A stretch of 64,000 nt of DNA from Mycoplasmatota bacterium. Lineage in GTDB: Bacteria; Bacillota_I; Bacilli_A; MAG-NZ. Position numbers and translations under genes: made by a program. The notes below the pieces were generated by a model. It was not told where the DNA came from and did not search any database. It saw only the letters and a list, made by a program, of their open reading frames with translations. The stretch covers positions 372,001 to 436,000 of the forward strand of contig CP074575.1 in NCBI GenBank assembly GCA_018394315.1, given 5' to 3'. This document shows positions 34,142-44,794 of this stretch, one piece after another (position 1 is the first letter of the stretch; each line of letters opens with the position of its first letter).

Positions 34142-34690
34142 TTATTCTCCTAAAACTATTTCACATTCTTCTTTAATATTTAATTCAGTAAAATACTTGT
34201 TTTCTAATGGTATCCATTCATTTATGAATTTAGATAACATATGTTCCCCATTACGTTTCTTAATTCTCTCTATTTGTAATTTATCATCAATATCTATAAA
34301 GATAGATAGATCATAAAACTTTCTAAACTCAGGTCGCATTGAATACGCGCCCTCAATGATGATCAACTTATTCATCCTTCTTGAATCTTTATAGTAAACT
34401 CCATCTCTACAATCAAATCTACGAAATTCGATAATATCAGCAGCTAACTTTAGAAATACCTCTTCATATATTCTTTCATAATCAACATTTCCACCTGGTT
34501 CGCTCATTCTATCCAGAGTCTTTCTTTCAAAGGGTAAAAAATAATCATCCATATGGAATACGGTTCCGTTATATTTTTCTTTTAACTTATTAGCTAAAGT
34601 GGATTTTCCAGAAGCACATTTACCATCGATTGCAACTATAACTCTATCCTTTGAATTCAGTAAACTCCCTACTCTAGAATAAAGCTGCAT
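34142..34690 (-). CDS. Uridine-kinase-like P-loop protein, second of a pair
   Basis: This 182-residue P-loop kinase has Walker A DGKCASGKSTLANKL and the acceptor region FHMDDYFLP, both typical of the uridine kinase / phosphoribulokinase superfamily. The Walker B-like IIEGAYSMRPEFRKFYDLSI follows. The substrate is not certain: the family includes many uncharacterised nucleoside-kinase-like proteins. I chose the ATG at 34690, six bases after GGAGG, instead of one eight codons upstream. It overlaps the previous gene by 17 bases and is about half identical to it, so the two arose by local duplication. Confidence 0.8.
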   Translation of the reverse strand: MQLYSRVGSLLNSKDRVIVAIDGKCASGKSTLANKLKEKYNGTVFHMDDYFLPFERKTLDRMSEPGGNVDYERIYEEVFLKLAADIIEFRRFDCRDGVYYKDSRRMNKLIIIEGAYSMRPEFRKFYDLSIFIDIDDKLQIERIKKRNGEHMLSKFINEWIPLENKYFTELNIKEECEIVLGE

Positions 34691-35243
34691 CTTGAGCCTC
34701 CAAAACAACGTCACACGCTTCCTTTAAATTATAATGATCTATATACTCGTTTTCTAATGGTATCCATTTTTTAATATAATCTTTAACTCCCTCAATACCT
34801 TCTCTTTTAGTTAATCTTTCAATCTGGTGACTAGGATCAATACCAAGGAATATTTTCAAATCATAATACTTTCTAAATTCGGGTCGCATTGAATATGCAC
34901 CTTCAATGATAACAAGCTTTTTCAATTCTTTTTCCATAGGGTAATATTCTAGCGTGATATCACTGTATCTTTTATAGGAAACTTTATCTTGATCTAGTTT
35001 CTCATGAATTTCTGAAAGAACCCTATCGTAGTCAACATTACACCCTGGTTCACTCATTCTTTCAGGTGTTTTCTGCTCAATTGGTAAGTAGAACCAATCC
35101 ATTTGAAATACTGTTGCATCATACTTTTCTTCCAAGTGTTTTGAGAAAGTTGTTTTACCAGATCCACACATGCCATCAATTGCTACAATAACACGGTCCT
35201 TTTCACTCATTAATTTTTCGATTGCTTTATAAACTCTTTCCAT
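34674..35243 (-). CDS. Uridine-kinase-like P-loop protein, first of a pair
   Basis: The 189-residue protein has Walker A DGMCGSGKTTFSKHL, the segment FQMDWFYLP and LVIIEGAYSMRPEFRKYYDL, as in its neighbour. The acceptor Asp pair (DD in the neighbour) is DW here, so the two copies may use different substrates. It is the first gene of the run that leads through uvrA to whiA. No signal or membrane segment is present. Confidence 0.8.
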   Translation of the reverse strand: MERVYKAIEKLMSEKDRVIVAIDGMCGSGKTTFSKHLEEKYDATVFQMDWFYLPIEQKTPERMSEPGCNVDYDRVLSEIHEKLDQDKVSYKRYSDITLEYYPMEKELKKLVIIEGAYSMRPEFRKYYDLKIFLGIDPSHQIERLTKREGIEGVKDYIKKWIPLENEYIDHYNLKEACDVVLEAQDAALF

Positions 35244-35317
35244 ATCCTTCTAAGATGAATACATCTTGCCTTTCTATAAATAGCGTATAACCACTACCTT
35301 TTATTCTAACACATTTA

Positions 35318-36082
35318 TTATAAATAACTACTAACTCGCTTAATAAAATTATCCCACCCATACCTATCATAAATATCATGTGGGCAATACTTCCCGCTTG
35401 CATGATTATGAGTTACAACATTTTCAAGAGGAATATTATGCTCATTTATCAAATAGGCAGTCAATTTCGCTGCATTATCAATAGCTTTATCTTTTACCAG
35501 ATCATCGTGATTAGTACTCTTAGCAATTTCAATTCCTATGGATTTTCTATTATAAGAACTGATTTCTTTGCCGTCTCCTGCATGCCAACCATTAACGATA
35601 ACAGGCAACGCTTGCCAAATTTCTTCATCATCAACAGCAAAGTGAAAGGATGTAAATGTATTATTCTGACTAGAATGCAAATAGTCAATTTCATCATAAG
35701 AACTAGCACTATTAGCCGTATTATGAATCACTATATACTTAGGTCTCATATAATTACCATATTTATCACTTTTGCTATCTAGAAAGTATTTATTGATATT
35801 AATATTAATATTTTTATTTCTTTTTACTATTTCTTCGGTTTCTAATTCGCTAGAAGCGCTGGATCCATCAATACTTAAAGTGATGGTCATCATCACCACT
35901 CCTTGAATCACTACTTTTATTACTTTTCCCTTAAAGCCTATTTTTCTTGAAAAAGTAATAATCTCTTTGTTAAGATTATTAATCTTCTTCTTAGCGTTAT
36001 TAAAAAATTCTTTTGAAATTTCAGAGTCAAAATCAACAAATATAAAAAGTTGATTTTCCTTAATAAGATATTTAACGTCCAT
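35318..36082 (-). CDS. N-acetylmuramoyl-L-alanine amidase (Amidase_2)
   Basis: The enzyme cuts the bond between muramic acid and the peptide stem of peptidoglycan. The catalytic domain (residues about 110-250) has the zinc ligands His in YIVIHNTA and His/Cys-Pro-His in THNHASGKYCPHD, and FHFAVDDEEIWQALP typical of the phage-type Amidase_2 family. The first 95 residues are a different module with EISKEFFNNAKKKI and FKGKVIKVVIQG before a hydrophobic stretch; it resembles the N-terminus of the LysM-SpoIID protein at 22307. It is transcribed alone between two operons. Confidence 0.88.
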   Translation of the reverse strand: MDVKYLIKENQLFIFVDFDSEISKEFFNNAKKKINNLNKEIITFSRKIGFKGKVIKVVIQGVVMMTITLSIDGSSASSELETEEIVKRNKNINININKYFLDSKSDKYGNYMRPKYIVIHNTANSASSYDEIDYLHSSQNNTFTSFHFAVDDEEIWQALPVIVNGWHAGDGKEISSYNRKSIGIEIAKSTNHDDLVKDKAIDNAAKLTAYLINEHNIPLENVVTHNHASGKYCPHDIYDRYGWDNFIKRVSSYL

Positions 36083-36130
36083 GCCTACACTCCTTTAGCC
36101 TTATCATTCCCAATAATTAGCAAATTAAAA

Positions 36131-36162
36131 TGAGGTACGCAGAATAATTATACGTAACCTCA
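36131..36162 (-). terminator. Terminator of the glutamate-fermentation operon
   Basis: On the minus strand TGAGGTTACG and CGTACCTCA pair with one bulge and are followed by TTTT. It lies 10 bases beyond the citXG stop. Confidence 0.75.
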
Positions 36163-36171
36163 CTTCTTGCT

Positions 36172-37365
36172 TTAATTAAGTAAAGAAATCAATCTTCTAA
36201 CAAAGATTACTCCTCCTAATAAGTCAGCAGAGCCTCCAGGACTAATACCCTTAAGAGAATACTCTTTATCTAATTTCTTTATTTTGCTGATATCTAAATC
36301 TAACATATCTGACGCATCATATTTTACTTTTTCTAATACGTCCAAATTATGTCTATAAAGAATTGTTGTATCATCGCAATCACTCATGATTCGAAATAAA
36401 ACTTTTAAATTATCTCCTTCAAGATTCTTAAATATTAAAGGAAATCCCTTTTCTGCTTCTCCTCTTACTCCAGTAATACCATATTTCAAATATACATCTT
36501 TTCCATGAGAATGATATTTACGTTCAAGTAATTCTTTACTAATATCTTTGAAAAGATATCTTATATTGTCCTGCCAATCAATAGAATTTTTAAGCGATTT
36601 GACAAAAGAAATAATCAGTGCTCCAATAATGAATATCCCACCCTTATGAGTATTGACACCATTAGTAGCTTTAAACATTTCTTCTTCCATTGATTTTCCG
36701 ATTTGCTTACATTCAGATAAATCAAGAGTAAAAGACCCTTTAACTATTTTCCTAAACCCATCTCTTAAACTTGCGATACTCTTAAGCATTAGCATATAAT
36801 CCATATCTTTATGCGCACCATTACTATTGGGTGTAACAAGGCCTGGTTTATTTAATAAATTTAGTTCTTCATGTAAACTCTCACATGCTATATCACTTAT
36901 ATAACTACTTAGGTATTCAACAAACATATGATAAATTCTTTGCTGAACTTCATACAAAGAGTGCTTTTCACTTCTAATACAATAATGCGCTATGTCATCA
37001 CAAATCAAACACTTTCTTTGGCTATAACCCAAATCAGTTCTAGATAATTGCTTAAAAGATTCATCATAAACATCAATATCAAGCAATCTACCTAAAGGAT
37101 GATTTTCTTCTATATTGATCATACGTTTCTTTAACTCAGAACTATCAAGATCAACAATACCCAGAAGAACTAAACCTTCCTTATCGTTAATTTCTACTTT
37201 ATGTTCGAAATCCCAATCTAAATCAATTAAATTATATATAGTGTTAACAATATAATTATTTTTAGATCCTGGGTAATTAATTCTAAAGACAACTAAAGGC
37301 ATGTTGAACTCACTAACTAATTCTTTTTGTAAATTAAATCTCTTTTCTCTAGCTTCTAAAATCAT
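36172..37365 (-). CDS. citXG: CitX-CitG fusion: apo-citrate-lyase phosphoribosyl-dephospho-CoA transferase / triphosphoribosyl-dephospho-CoA synthase
   Basis: The two halves make and attach the prosthetic group of the lyase acyl carrier protein. CitG (C-terminal, from about residue 175) makes triphosphoribosyl-dephospho-CoA: LVTPNSNGAHKDMDY, THKGGIFIIGAL and YGITGVRGEAEKGFP are typical. CitX (N-terminal) transfers it to CitD: MILEAREKRFNLQKEL and RKCLICDDIAHYCIRSEKHS. The fusion is known in other bacteria. I prefer the ATG at 37365, which starts the conserved CitX region; ATGs at 37377 and 37395 are possible. It is the last gene of the operon and overlaps citC. Confidence 0.93.
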   Translation of the reverse strand: MILEAREKRFNLQKELVSEFNMPLVVFRINYPGSKNNYIVNTIYNLIDLDWDFEHKVEINDKEGLVLLGIVDLDSSELKKRMINIEENHPLGRLLDIDVYDESFKQLSRTDLGYSQRKCLICDDIAHYCIRSEKHSLYEVQQRIYHMFVEYLSSYISDIACESLHEELNLLNKPGLVTPNSNGAHKDMDYMLMLKSIASLRDGFRKIVKGSFTLDLSECKQIGKSMEEEMFKATNGVNTHKGGIFIIGALIISFVKSLKNSIDWQDNIRYLFKDISKELLERKYHSHGKDVYLKYGITGVRGEAEKGFPLIFKNLEGDNLKVLFRIMSDCDDTTILYRHNLDVLEKVKYDASDMLDLDISKIKKLDKEYSLKGISPGGSADLLGGVIFVRRLISLLN

Positions 37366-38311
37366 TAAGCATCTCATATGTTTCTCTTGGAACATATTCC
37401 TTTATCAAATTAATATCGATTTTAAGAAGTTCTCTTACAATTGACGCACTAATGTACTTATCTTTCAATTTCTTTCTTTCAACTAAGATAACTTCAAACC
37501 CATCACTAAGCATTACTTTATTATAAGAATTAGTTACCGCACAAATCGGTTCTGTACCGATATACCTTTTTTTGATGTTAAATATTTTAACGAAATACTT
37601 CTTAAATATTTCAAAATCTATTTTAGCAAACAGTTCATTTATTAAGCCTTTGTCTTTTATGAAATATGTACTGAAAGTAGCTTTTGATATCATATATACA
37701 GTACTAGGTATTACAGTTACATTTGAAAAACGCTTTGCTACTCTTTTACATAACTCATATCTGAACTTGAAAGGAAACTCTGACTTATCTTCTTCAACTA
37801 CAAAAACTAAGACATTTTCATTTTCTTTAGATGCTTTCTCAATTAGATATAAATGTCCATTTGTTAATGGATTAAGATTCATCACAATAGATGCATATTC
37901 CTTATCGAGATGATATTTTTCCTTAATATCTAATAAATAATCACTTATATTATTTACTCCACCCTCGAATAAAGTAATTGAATCAACAGTTACAACTTCC
38001 TTCATTCCTAGACCAGTAAATATATCATAATTATCCTCTTTTGAATAAGCAAAATAGTGATAGATATCCTTTGTTTCTAAGTACTTTATTACCTTATTAA
38101 CCAATGCAGTAGCAACGCCCTTACCTTGATGTTTTTCTAAAACGCTTAAACATTTAATGATATTCCCACTTATTGAAACTGTTCCAATAATCTCTTTATC
38201 AACAGCAATTAAAGTTAAGTCTATATCATCATCAAAAGATAGGTTATTACTTTCTAAAATATCTTTAACAGCAATTAGTTGGTTTTCTAATACAGCTAAC
38301 TCAATATTCAT
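37349..38311 (-). CDS. citC: [Citrate (pro-3S)-lyase] ligase
   Basis: CitC activates the lyase by acetylating the thiol of its acyl carrier protein with acetate and ATP. The 320-residue protein has an N-terminal acetyltransferase-like region (VLEKHQGKGVATALVNKVIK) and a nucleotidyltransferase core (IVMNLNPLTNGHLYLIEKAS, VVEEDKSEFPFKFRYELCK, ISASIVRELL). Its ATG overlaps the citF stop as ATGA, so the two are translationally coupled. Confidence 0.95.
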   Translation of the reverse strand: MNIELAVLENQLIAVKDILESNNLSFDDDIDLTLIAVDKEIIGTVSISGNIIKCLSVLEKHQGKGVATALVNKVIKYLETKDIYHYFAYSKEDNYDIFTGLGMKEVVTVDSITLFEGGVNNISDYLLDIKEKYHLDKEYASIVMNLNPLTNGHLYLIEKASKENENVLVFVVEEDKSEFPFKFRYELCKRVAKRFSNVTVIPSTVYMISKATFSTYFIKDKGLINELFAKIDFEIFKKYFVKIFNIKKRYIGTEPICAVTNSYNKVMLSDGFEVILVERKKLKDKYISASIVRELLKIDINLIKEYVPRETYEMLNDFRS

Positions 38312-39699
38312 ACTTTATAAATTTTATCTATAATGTTGCCATCTCGATATTCAACGTATCCTATAACATCATTACTTTTCTTTAATCTTTTCTCTTTACC
38401 AACCAAATTACTTGCGATACTTCTAAGTTCTTCTATAGTCTTAATTTTAAGTTCTGAGTCCTCTAACTTATTTAATAAATCTCCCCTTAAAGGATTAATA
38501 GCTATACCATACTCAGTTACTAAAATATCGATATCCTTACCAGGTGTAGTTTTAGTTAACACTTCATCCACGATGATAGGTGTTCTTGCTTTTACAAGAT
38601 TTGTAACTACTATGGCTAATTTACTTCCTGCAGCTGTATCGCTGTGACCACCTGAGCCACCAATTATATATCCATCTGAAGCTGTAGTAACATTAACATT
38701 AAAATTGACATCAATTTCTGTAGCCCCTAAAATCATGATATCCAATTTATCAACTATAGGACTAGTAAGAGGATTTGCATACTCACTAGCACTCATTAAA
38801 TGGTGATTCTTATTTTTCTTTAATGATCTAACCGCATCTAAGTCAAAACATTGTACATCGTATAGTTCATCAAATAGACCCTCTTCAAGCATATCTACTA
38901 AATAACCCGTAATACCACCAGAGGCAAATGAACCTTTTATATTATTTTTAATCATTTTCTTTTTTAAGTATTTAGCAACTGCTAAACTTGTCCCACCAGC
39001 ACCTGTTTGAAATGATAGTCCATTCTTTAAATAACCTGTTTCTTCTATAACACTAACTGTATCTCTAGCTATTTTTAAACTAACAGGATTTCTCGTAATC
39101 GATGTTGTCCCTGACTGTATAAGAAATTGATCTCCAATTTCGTCAAGTACTAAGACATAATCTACATATTTTCCATCTATTTCAACATAAGATAATTCAT
39201 CAACAACAGTATCAGTAATTAAAACAACTTGTTTAGCTTTTTCAACATCAGAAATACTATAGCCTAGTGCTCCTAAAACAGTAGATCCATCAGTCCCATT
39301 TCCATTACCAGATTTGTCAACTGCACTAACAGCGATAAACGCTATATCAATAACTAGTTCGCCTTCTTCTATTGACCTAGGTCTTCCACCATGAGTTTGC
39401 ATAATGAGTTTATCTTTTAATTTACCTTCGCTAACAACTTTTGCTACTGGACCATTTAAGTAATTAGTATAAATAGAAGAAATTGTTCCCTTTTCAATTA
39501 AAGGAACAATTGGTTCATGAGCATTAAAAATTCCACTTGCTGCAAGTGTTAAATTCTTAATATTTAATTTATCTAATTCTAACATAGTCTTGTTTAATAC
39601 ATAATCGCCATTTCTTAAGTGATGATGGAATGAAACAGTTAAATCATCTTCTACATTTAATAGATTAAATAGTTCATTATATGAATTAATTCTTTTCAT
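38308..39699 (-). CDS. citF: Citrate/citramalate lyase alpha subunit
   Basis: CitF is the acyl carrier protein transferase that exchanges the acetyl group for the substrate. Landmarks are LTVSFHHHLRNGDYVLNKTM, QTHGGRPRSIEEGELVIDIA, GNGNGTDGSTVLGALGYSIS and IIGGSGGHSDTAAGSKLAIV. At 463 residues it lacks about 45 N-terminal residues found in typical CitF (about 510). It overlaps citE by 14 bases with no room for an earlier start, so the short form is probably real. The methylaspartate genes in the same operon suggest that citramalate rather than citrate is the substrate. Confidence 0.93.
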   Translation of the reverse strand: MKRINSYNELFNLLNVEDDLTVSFHHHLRNGDYVLNKTMLELDKLNIKNLTLAASGIFNAHEPIVPLIEKGTISSIYTNYLNGPVAKVVSEGKLKDKLIMQTHGGRPRSIEEGELVIDIAFIAVSAVDKSGNGNGTDGSTVLGALGYSISDVEKAKQVVLITDTVVDELSYVEIDGKYVDYVLVLDEIGDQFLIQSGTTSITRNPVSLKIARDTVSVIEETGYLKNGLSFQTGAGGTSLAVAKYLKKKMIKNNIKGSFASGGITGYLVDMLEEGLFDELYDVQCFDLDAVRSLKKNKNHHLMSASEYANPLTSPIVDKLDIMILGATEIDVNFNVNVTTASDGYIIGGSGGHSDTAAGSKLAIVVTNLVKARTPIIVDEVLTKTTPGKDIDILVTEYGIAINPLRGDLLNKLEDSELKIKTIEELRSIASNLVGKEKRLKKSNDVIGYVEYRDGNIIDKIYKV

Positions 39700-40489
39700 A
39701 CGCTTTCGCTTTCTTTAAAATATTTTTTGCTCTAATAATAACTGGCAAGTCTACCATCTTTCCATCAACACTAAATACGCCACTATCGTTTATCTTAGCA
39801 GCCTCAACCACTTTAGTCGCAAATTCAATTTCTTCTAAAGTAGGTTTATATATTTCATTAATTATAGGTATTTGATTTGGGTGAATGCTACTTCTTGCAC
39901 TCATACCTATCATCTTAGAATACTTAACTGATTCTTCTAATGACTCGTCATTATCAGTATCTGTAAATGGAGTATCTATTGAGTCAATCCCTAAATAAGC
40001 ACAAACCATTACAAGTTTATGTCTAGCATACAAAAGCTCGATATCATCTAGAGTTCTAACTACATCAATATTAGTTGCAAGATCCTCTCCACCTAATAAC
40101 ATACCCGTTACATTATCAAATTCACCAATTTCTTTCATAGTTAACACCGCTTCAGGTGTTTCAATTATTGGTATTAGTGATTTGTTTGTATATTTCTCTA
40201 CTAAACTCATAACTTTAGTATTTGCTTTTGGAATCACATATCCAGAGATATCAAAGTTATTAAATTCTTCAATTTCATTTTTACCTAAATCATAAATGTC
40301 ATTAACTCTAATATAAACATTATCAAAAGCAGCAGTTTCTAAGTAAGCTTTTAATAGATCTTTCGCACTATCCTTGTCTTGAACGCTAACTGCATCTTCT
40401 AAGTCAAAAATAACTCCTTTTGCATCAAAAACATGGGCACTTTGAACCATTCCAGGATTGTTTCCTGGGACAAATAAATAACTACTCAT
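39686..40489 (-). CDS. citE: Citrate/citramalate lyase beta subunit
   Basis: CitE cleaves the acyl-carrier-bound substrate and releases oxaloacetate (citrate) or pyruvate (citramalate). The 267-residue protein has SYLFVPGNNPGMVQSAHVFD, GVIFDLEDAVSVQDKDSAKD, IRVNDIYDLGKNEIEEF, PIIETPEAVL, LLGGEDLATNI and SIHPNQIPIINEIY, the landmarks of the HpcH/HpaI-type CitE family with its Mg-binding Glu and Asp. It is about 20 residues shorter than common CitE. GAGGG precedes the ATG, which overlaps citD. Confidence 0.95.
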   Translation of the reverse strand: MSSYLFVPGNNPGMVQSAHVFDAKGVIFDLEDAVSVQDKDSAKDLLKAYLETAAFDNVYIRVNDIYDLGKNEIEEFNNFDISGYVIPKANTKVMSLVEKYTNKSLIPIIETPEAVLTMKEIGEFDNVTGMLLGGEDLATNIDVVRTLDDIELLYARHKLVMVCAYLGIDSIDTPFTDTDNDESLEESVKYSKMIGMSARSSIHPNQIPIINEIYKPTLEEIEFATKVVEAAKINDSGVFSVDGKMVDLPVIIRAKNILKKAKAYEKN

Positions 40490-40733
40490 TTTGGGCCCTC
40501 CTTAGTGCGGTAATCAGTCTAGCTTTGATTGTATAATCATAAGCACCTTTATCTTTAACAACTACTTTACAAGTAATTTGATGTTCTTTTAACGTATCAA
40601 CAATAACTTGATTTATTGCATCTCCAAACTTATCAAATACAATACTATCAATCTCGACTATTAACTTATCACTAGGAGATACAATAACTAAAGCATCATT
40701 ACTTTCAATAGTTCCTGCTTGTGCTATTTTCAT
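40482..40733 (-). CDS. citD: Citrate/citramalate lyase acyl carrier protein (gamma)
   Basis: CitD carries the acetyl group on its phosphoribosyl-dephospho-CoA arm. The 83-residue protein has AGTIESNDALVIVSP near the N-terminus; Ser11 matches the Ser14 of Klebsiella CitD that carries the arm. DKGAYDYTIKARLITALRRA at the C-terminus is also typical. It lies 6 bases after the methylaspartate ammonia-lyase gene, which ties the lyase to the glutamate pathway. Confidence 0.95.
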   Translation of the reverse strand: MKIAQAGTIESNDALVIVSPSDKLIVEIDSIVFDKFGDAINQVIVDTLKEHQITCKVVVKDKGAYDYTIKARLITALRRAQNE

Positions 40734-40739
40734 AATATC

Positions 40740-41969
40740 CTACTTTCTTGTTAATGCCATCACTCGATTCATTTCGTTATTAACAATCATAATTCCTTCA
40801 TCAGTACCCATACCAGGTTTAGCTAGTACTTGGCAAGCACCCGCTGCCATAGCTATATTAGTAGTAATTTCACTTGAAATATTGGTTTCATTACAAGTAC
40901 CACCAGAGTAAGCTAACACCCCGTACTTTTGACAGATTAAGATAGCATTAACTATATTGTTTACTCCACCTAAATCTGGTGTTTTTATTTGCAACATATG
41001 TCCAGCCTTCGCTTTTGCAAACAAAGTAATATCTTCTAAATTATTACACCACTCATCAGCTACTATTTCTACCTTAATATTTCTTTCATCAAGTAGAGCC
41101 GTTAACTCACTTAGTGCTTTAATCTGTAACTCTCTGTCTCCTAAATCACACGGACCTTCAATTCTTAGAGAAAATGGATGTGCACTTTCTTCCAAGACTT
41201 TTAAATAATCTGCCATTTTATCTATATTATTTTCATAGATCTCTCCAATAGTACCATATACATCTAAATGCATTACTGGATAATAATCTTCGCTTAACTC
41301 TAAGATTCTATCTCTCATCCATTCAATATAACTCTTTAATAACTCACCATCTCTACCTAACTTTGTTTCAATATTATTAATTAAACCATGTGGTAATACA
41401 TCGACTCTTTTTAAAATCATTTTGTCAACATTTTCATACCTATTATCTCCTGATTGAGCAAATAGGCTTGGCTTAACAATTTCAGTTTTAATGTCATATT
41501 CATCTTTTATAACTTCAGCAACCGTAATTCTTTTAACTTTAGCTACTGCAGATAATATACTTTGAGTTATACCATATCTTAAAGCAGTATGTAGTCTTTT
41601 GCCGTTTAAAACTAGATTATCAAAATATTCGGCATTACTTCTAAAGTCATTTAACTCTCGACCTACTAATAATGGTTCTAAATCTTCTTCAATAACTTTA
41701 ATGAACTCATCAGCAATAAATAACGGATCTCGTCCACCACATCCTGAATATTGAACTGCAGCACAATCACCAATTCCCATAGTTCCGTCTTCCATAATCA
41801 ACATAACAGAAATTGACTCACCAGCTTGTCTTACACCCTTAAAATTAGGAGTAATTGGATCACCTTTATAAGTGAACCCATCTCCTAAAGCACCCGCTTT
41901 AATAGCACGTTGATCATCAAAATAAAATCCTGTAAGTCCTTTTGAAACTACAACTTTAGTTATTTTCAT
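40740..41969 (-). CDS. mal: Methylaspartate ammonia-lyase
   Basis: The enzyme removes ammonia from L-threo-3-methylaspartate to give mesaconate (EC 4.3.1.2), using Mg2+ in an enolase-type barrel. The 409-residue protein has the family length and shows [51 protein letters not shown] and [18 protein letters not shown]. The Lys in IKTPDLGG matches the catalytic Lys region of the family. It overlaps glmE by 14 bases. Confidence 0.97.
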   Translation of the reverse strand: MKITKVVVSKGLTGFYFDDQRAIKAGALGDGFTYKGDPITPNFKGVRQAGESISVMLIMEDGTMGIGDCAAVQYSGCGGRDPLFIADEFIKVIEEDLEPLLVGRELNDFRSNAEYFDNLVLNGKRLHTALRYGITQSILSAVAKVKRITVAEVIKDEYDIKTEIVKPSLFAQSGDNRYENVDKMILKRVDVLPHGLINNIETKLGRDGELLKSYIEWMRDRILELSEDYYPVMHLDVYGTIGEIYENNIDKMADYLKVLEESAHPFSLRIEGPCDLGDRELQIKALSELTALLDERNIKVEIVADEWCNNLEDITLFAKAKAGHMLQIKTPDLGGVNNIVNAILICQKYGVLAYSGGTCNETNISSEITTNIAMAAGACQVLAKPGMGTDEGIMIVNNEMNRVMALTRK

Positions 41970-43434
41970 TTTTCCACCATTCGTTTTCTAGATCTATTAT
42001 ATTCTTTTTATCACTAATCGAGTATACATCATCAATTGTCATATTGAAGTCTACTTCTCTATTTTCTTTTTCTGCACGTTTTTTTAGCATATTGTAGTGG
42101 AAATCTTTTACCTCTTGAGTAAATGGAATATTTCCAAACTCCAAAATTCTTACAGCACCACTTTTATCTCTTGCTGTTAAAATTTTACCAGCATTAAATT
42201 GACTTGGAGCAAATGGGATATCAATAATTCCTGCTTTGAATGCTTCAACAGTACCAACTGCTAAATCTCCATGCCCAACTTCAAGTACTTTATCTAAGAT
42301 TTGATCAACCTCAGTTTTAATTTGTTCAATCTCTTTTCTTATCTTTATACCCGTAGCATATTTTTGCCCACGGAGTAACATAACAACCTCTTTTGATGCC
42401 TTCAAACCTTTTGCATTTGCTTGCATCGTTGGAATTCCAATTGATTCATGTGTTGTTTTTGTAATCATTTTAGTAGCACCAGCTAAAGCAGCTGTAGTTG
42501 CTCCCATACTAATTAATCCAAATGCTTCTGTTTCATCCTTTGGGAATCCTCCCATCCATTGATGGAATACAGTAGATACATAAACATCTTCATACCCATA
42601 AGCATTTAAGTAATATTCTGCTTGTTCTCTTAACGCTCTAATAGCCGCAACATCTTGAACAATATTCCCTAGTTGACCATAACCCACTGTTATATTTTTA
42701 ACACCTTGTTCAGCAGCAAGTAATGTTTCAATAATCGCAACAGTGTTTGATATACATGGTGGAACCAATGTCCCAGTTAAAGGCCCAAAAGGTTCTCTAT
42801 TTAATGAAATTCCGCGCTCTTCATAATAACCAACTAATCTATCACAGTATTGCCAGTTCTTAATAGTCGTTTCTAGTGGGACATTTTTTGCATAAGGAAT
42901 ATTATAAGATATTCCTCCTCCTTCATTTGATGTCCAACCAGCAGCATGAATAATTTCTGTTAAAAGTCTTGCATCAGGAGTACCATGTCTAGCCTGAAGA
43001 GGAACATTAATAGATTCAGCTACTCTTCTACAACTATTAACCCCGTGATTAACAACCGGAAACCCATTAAGCATAGATTTCCCAGTTCTAATACTTTCCC
43101 TAATTCCTATTTCAGCTTCTTCATATCTATTTTGTCTAGTATAAGAATCTACTGTAGTAGGTAAAAAGTCAGCTCTTCCAATTTTCTCTAAGTACTTTAA
43201 AAGTTTAATATGTTGATCTACTAATGCAACTCCTGCTCGAGGTTGAATTAACACTCGGTCTAAATCTTTCGCTTTATAAAGTTTTTTTGCGAAGTTTTTA
43301 TGGTCTGGTAACTTCTTAAGATATTCGATTGCTTCATCAATATCAATGTCCTTACCTGTAGTCCAACTAGATAAAACTTCTTCCCTCATTTTTAGAAATT
43401 CTTCTTCGCTAATGCGTTTATTCTTTAGTTCCAT
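41956..43434 (-). CDS. glmE: Glutamate mutase epsilon subunit
   Basis: GlmE is the large catalytic subunit of adenosylcobalamin-dependent glutamate mutase (EC 5.4.99.1), which turns L-glutamate into 3-methylaspartate. The 492-residue protein includes [75 protein letters not shown] and [16 protein letters not shown], which form the TIM-barrel substrate site. GGAG lies 7 bases before the ATG. It overlaps glmL by 17 bases. Confidence 0.97.
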   Translation of the reverse strand: MELKNKRISEEEFLKMREEVLSSWTTGKDIDIDEAIEYLKKLPDHKNFAKKLYKAKDLDRVLIQPRAGVALVDQHIKLLKYLEKIGRADFLPTTVDSYTRQNRYEEAEIGIRESIRTGKSMLNGFPVVNHGVNSCRRVAESINVPLQARHGTPDARLLTEIIHAAGWTSNEGGGISYNIPYAKNVPLETTIKNWQYCDRLVGYYEERGISLNREPFGPLTGTLVPPCISNTVAIIETLLAAEQGVKNITVGYGQLGNIVQDVAAIRALREQAEYYLNAYGYEDVYVSTVFHQWMGGFPKDETEAFGLISMGATTAALAGATKMITKTTHESIGIPTMQANAKGLKASKEVVMLLRGQKYATGIKIRKEIEQIKTEVDQILDKVLEVGHGDLAVGTVEAFKAGIIDIPFAPSQFNAGKILTARDKSGAVRILEFGNIPFTQEVKDFHYNMLKKRAEKENREVDFNMTIDDVYSISDKKNIIDLENEWWKNENN

Positions 43435-44794
43435 CTTTATTCTCCTGTAACAAGTATTTTTTCATCATTCTTAAAGCTACATCTGGATATCTAACACTTA
43501 GTAAACTTAAAGAAGATAATATATACATCTTATCAATTATTATTTCACAATCTGTAGGCCTTAACTCAGTCATCTTTTTCTGGTTAAATAATGTCTTCTC
43601 AACAATATTGTCATTATTAACAACAACTCCACCAGTGCCTATAATATATTTCAAATTAGATAAATCTTTTCCAGTTTGCAAATACATCATACCCATTGGA
43701 GAATATATAGTTTCTACACTACCAACATGTCTAGACATTGCTTCATCAACACAAATTGACGCCATCGCAATGTCGAACATAACATCATTATGCTCTTTTG
43801 CAATAAATTCAGTATTTCTTCTTCTGAATTCAATTTTATCCTTAACATCGCTTAATCCATACTCTTTAAACGCTAACTCTCCAACAGTTTCATATAAAGC
43901 ATTAGCACTGTATCTCATTCCTAAATCACCTTCAACAGTTCTTTTAGCAATTGGTTCTTCTAATCCTTGAAAGACAACACCTGCTTTTGAAGGTAATCCT
44001 TGTGCAATTGAATGAATATCGGTAGTTGCTCCCCCGACATCTACACAAAGTAAATCCCCGATTCCAATCTCATTCTTTGTGCCCTGTCCCAACACTTCTA
44101 AACCATGCAATACTGCTGCAGGAGTTGGCATAATAACATTATCAACTAGTTCCTCAGCCTGTTTTATCCCCTTAGCCAAAGTAATCTTCTCGATGAATAT
44201 TTCTCTAATTACTTCTTTAGCAGATTCAACATTAAGTTTATTTATTTCAGGCATTACATTTTCAGCTTTTCGGTAATAGATATTATTTATCTTAAAAATA
44301 CTTTCTATCTCAGCATAGGCCTTTTTATTTCCTGCTAATACGATTGGAATGTCTATCAGAGCTTCTGCTAACATCTTAGCATTATGGATTATTGATTCGG
44401 AGTTTCCTCCATCTGTTCCACCTGCAAGTAGAATTATATCCGCGTCGCTATTCTTTATTTCATCTATTTCATCATATGTAATAAAATTAGAATAGACATA
44501 TTCAACTTTTGCTCCTGCACCTAATGCAGCTCTCTTCGCTGCCTCAACAGTGAGTTTTTTTACTAGTCCAATTGCTGTTACGACTAATCCACCAGCAGCA
44601 CTGCTACATGCTAGTCTTTCTTCTATTTCCCCCGGAATGTTTAAAGAATTATATGCTCTTACATATCCATCCAGGATATTTGTTGAAACTGTTGTAGTAC
44701 TTTGTGCCGTTGAGATTACTTCTTCAGTTACCAAGTCAATTAATGTTAGCTTAGTGTATGTAGAACCAAAATCAGTCAACAAGACTAGTTTCAT
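43418..44794 (-). CDS. glmL: Glutamate mutase reactivating protein GlmL (MutL)
   Basis: GlmL is an ATPase of the actin/Hsp70 fold that exchanges damaged cobalamin from the mutase. The 458-residue protein has [19 protein letters not shown] (phosphate 1), [24 protein letters not shown] (phosphate 2), [17 protein letters not shown] and [12 protein letters not shown]. Its ATG overlaps the glmS stop as ATGA, so the sigma subunit and the reactivase are made together. Confidence 0.96.
   Translation of the reverse strand: MKLVLLTDFGSTYTKLTLIDLVTEEVISTAQSTTTVSTNILDGYVRAYNSLNIPGEIEERLACSSAAGGLVVTAIGLVKKLTVEAAKRAALGAGAKVEYVYSNFITYDEIDEIKNSDADIILLAGGTDGGNSESIIHNAKMLAEALIDIPIVLAGNKKAYAEIESIFKINNIYYRKAENVMPEINKLNVESAKEVIREIFIEKITLAKGIKQAEELVDNVIMPTPAAVLHGLEVLGQGTKNEIGIGDLLCVDVGGATTDIHSIAQGLPSKAGVVFQGLEEPIAKRTVEGDLGMRYSANALYETVGELAFKEYGLSDVKDKIEFRRRNTEFIAKEHNDVMFDIAMASICVDEAMSRHVGSVETIYSPMGMMYLQTGKDLSNLKYIIGTGGVVVNNDNIVEKTLFNQKKMTELRPTDCEIIIDKMYILSSLSLLSVRYPDVALRMMKKYLLQENKDGTKE

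Noticed and set aside
43418-44794. DNA mismatch repair MutL
   Set aside because: The name MutL is shared, but the protein has an actin-fold ATPase layout and sits between the glutamate mutase subunits, so it is the mutase reactivase.
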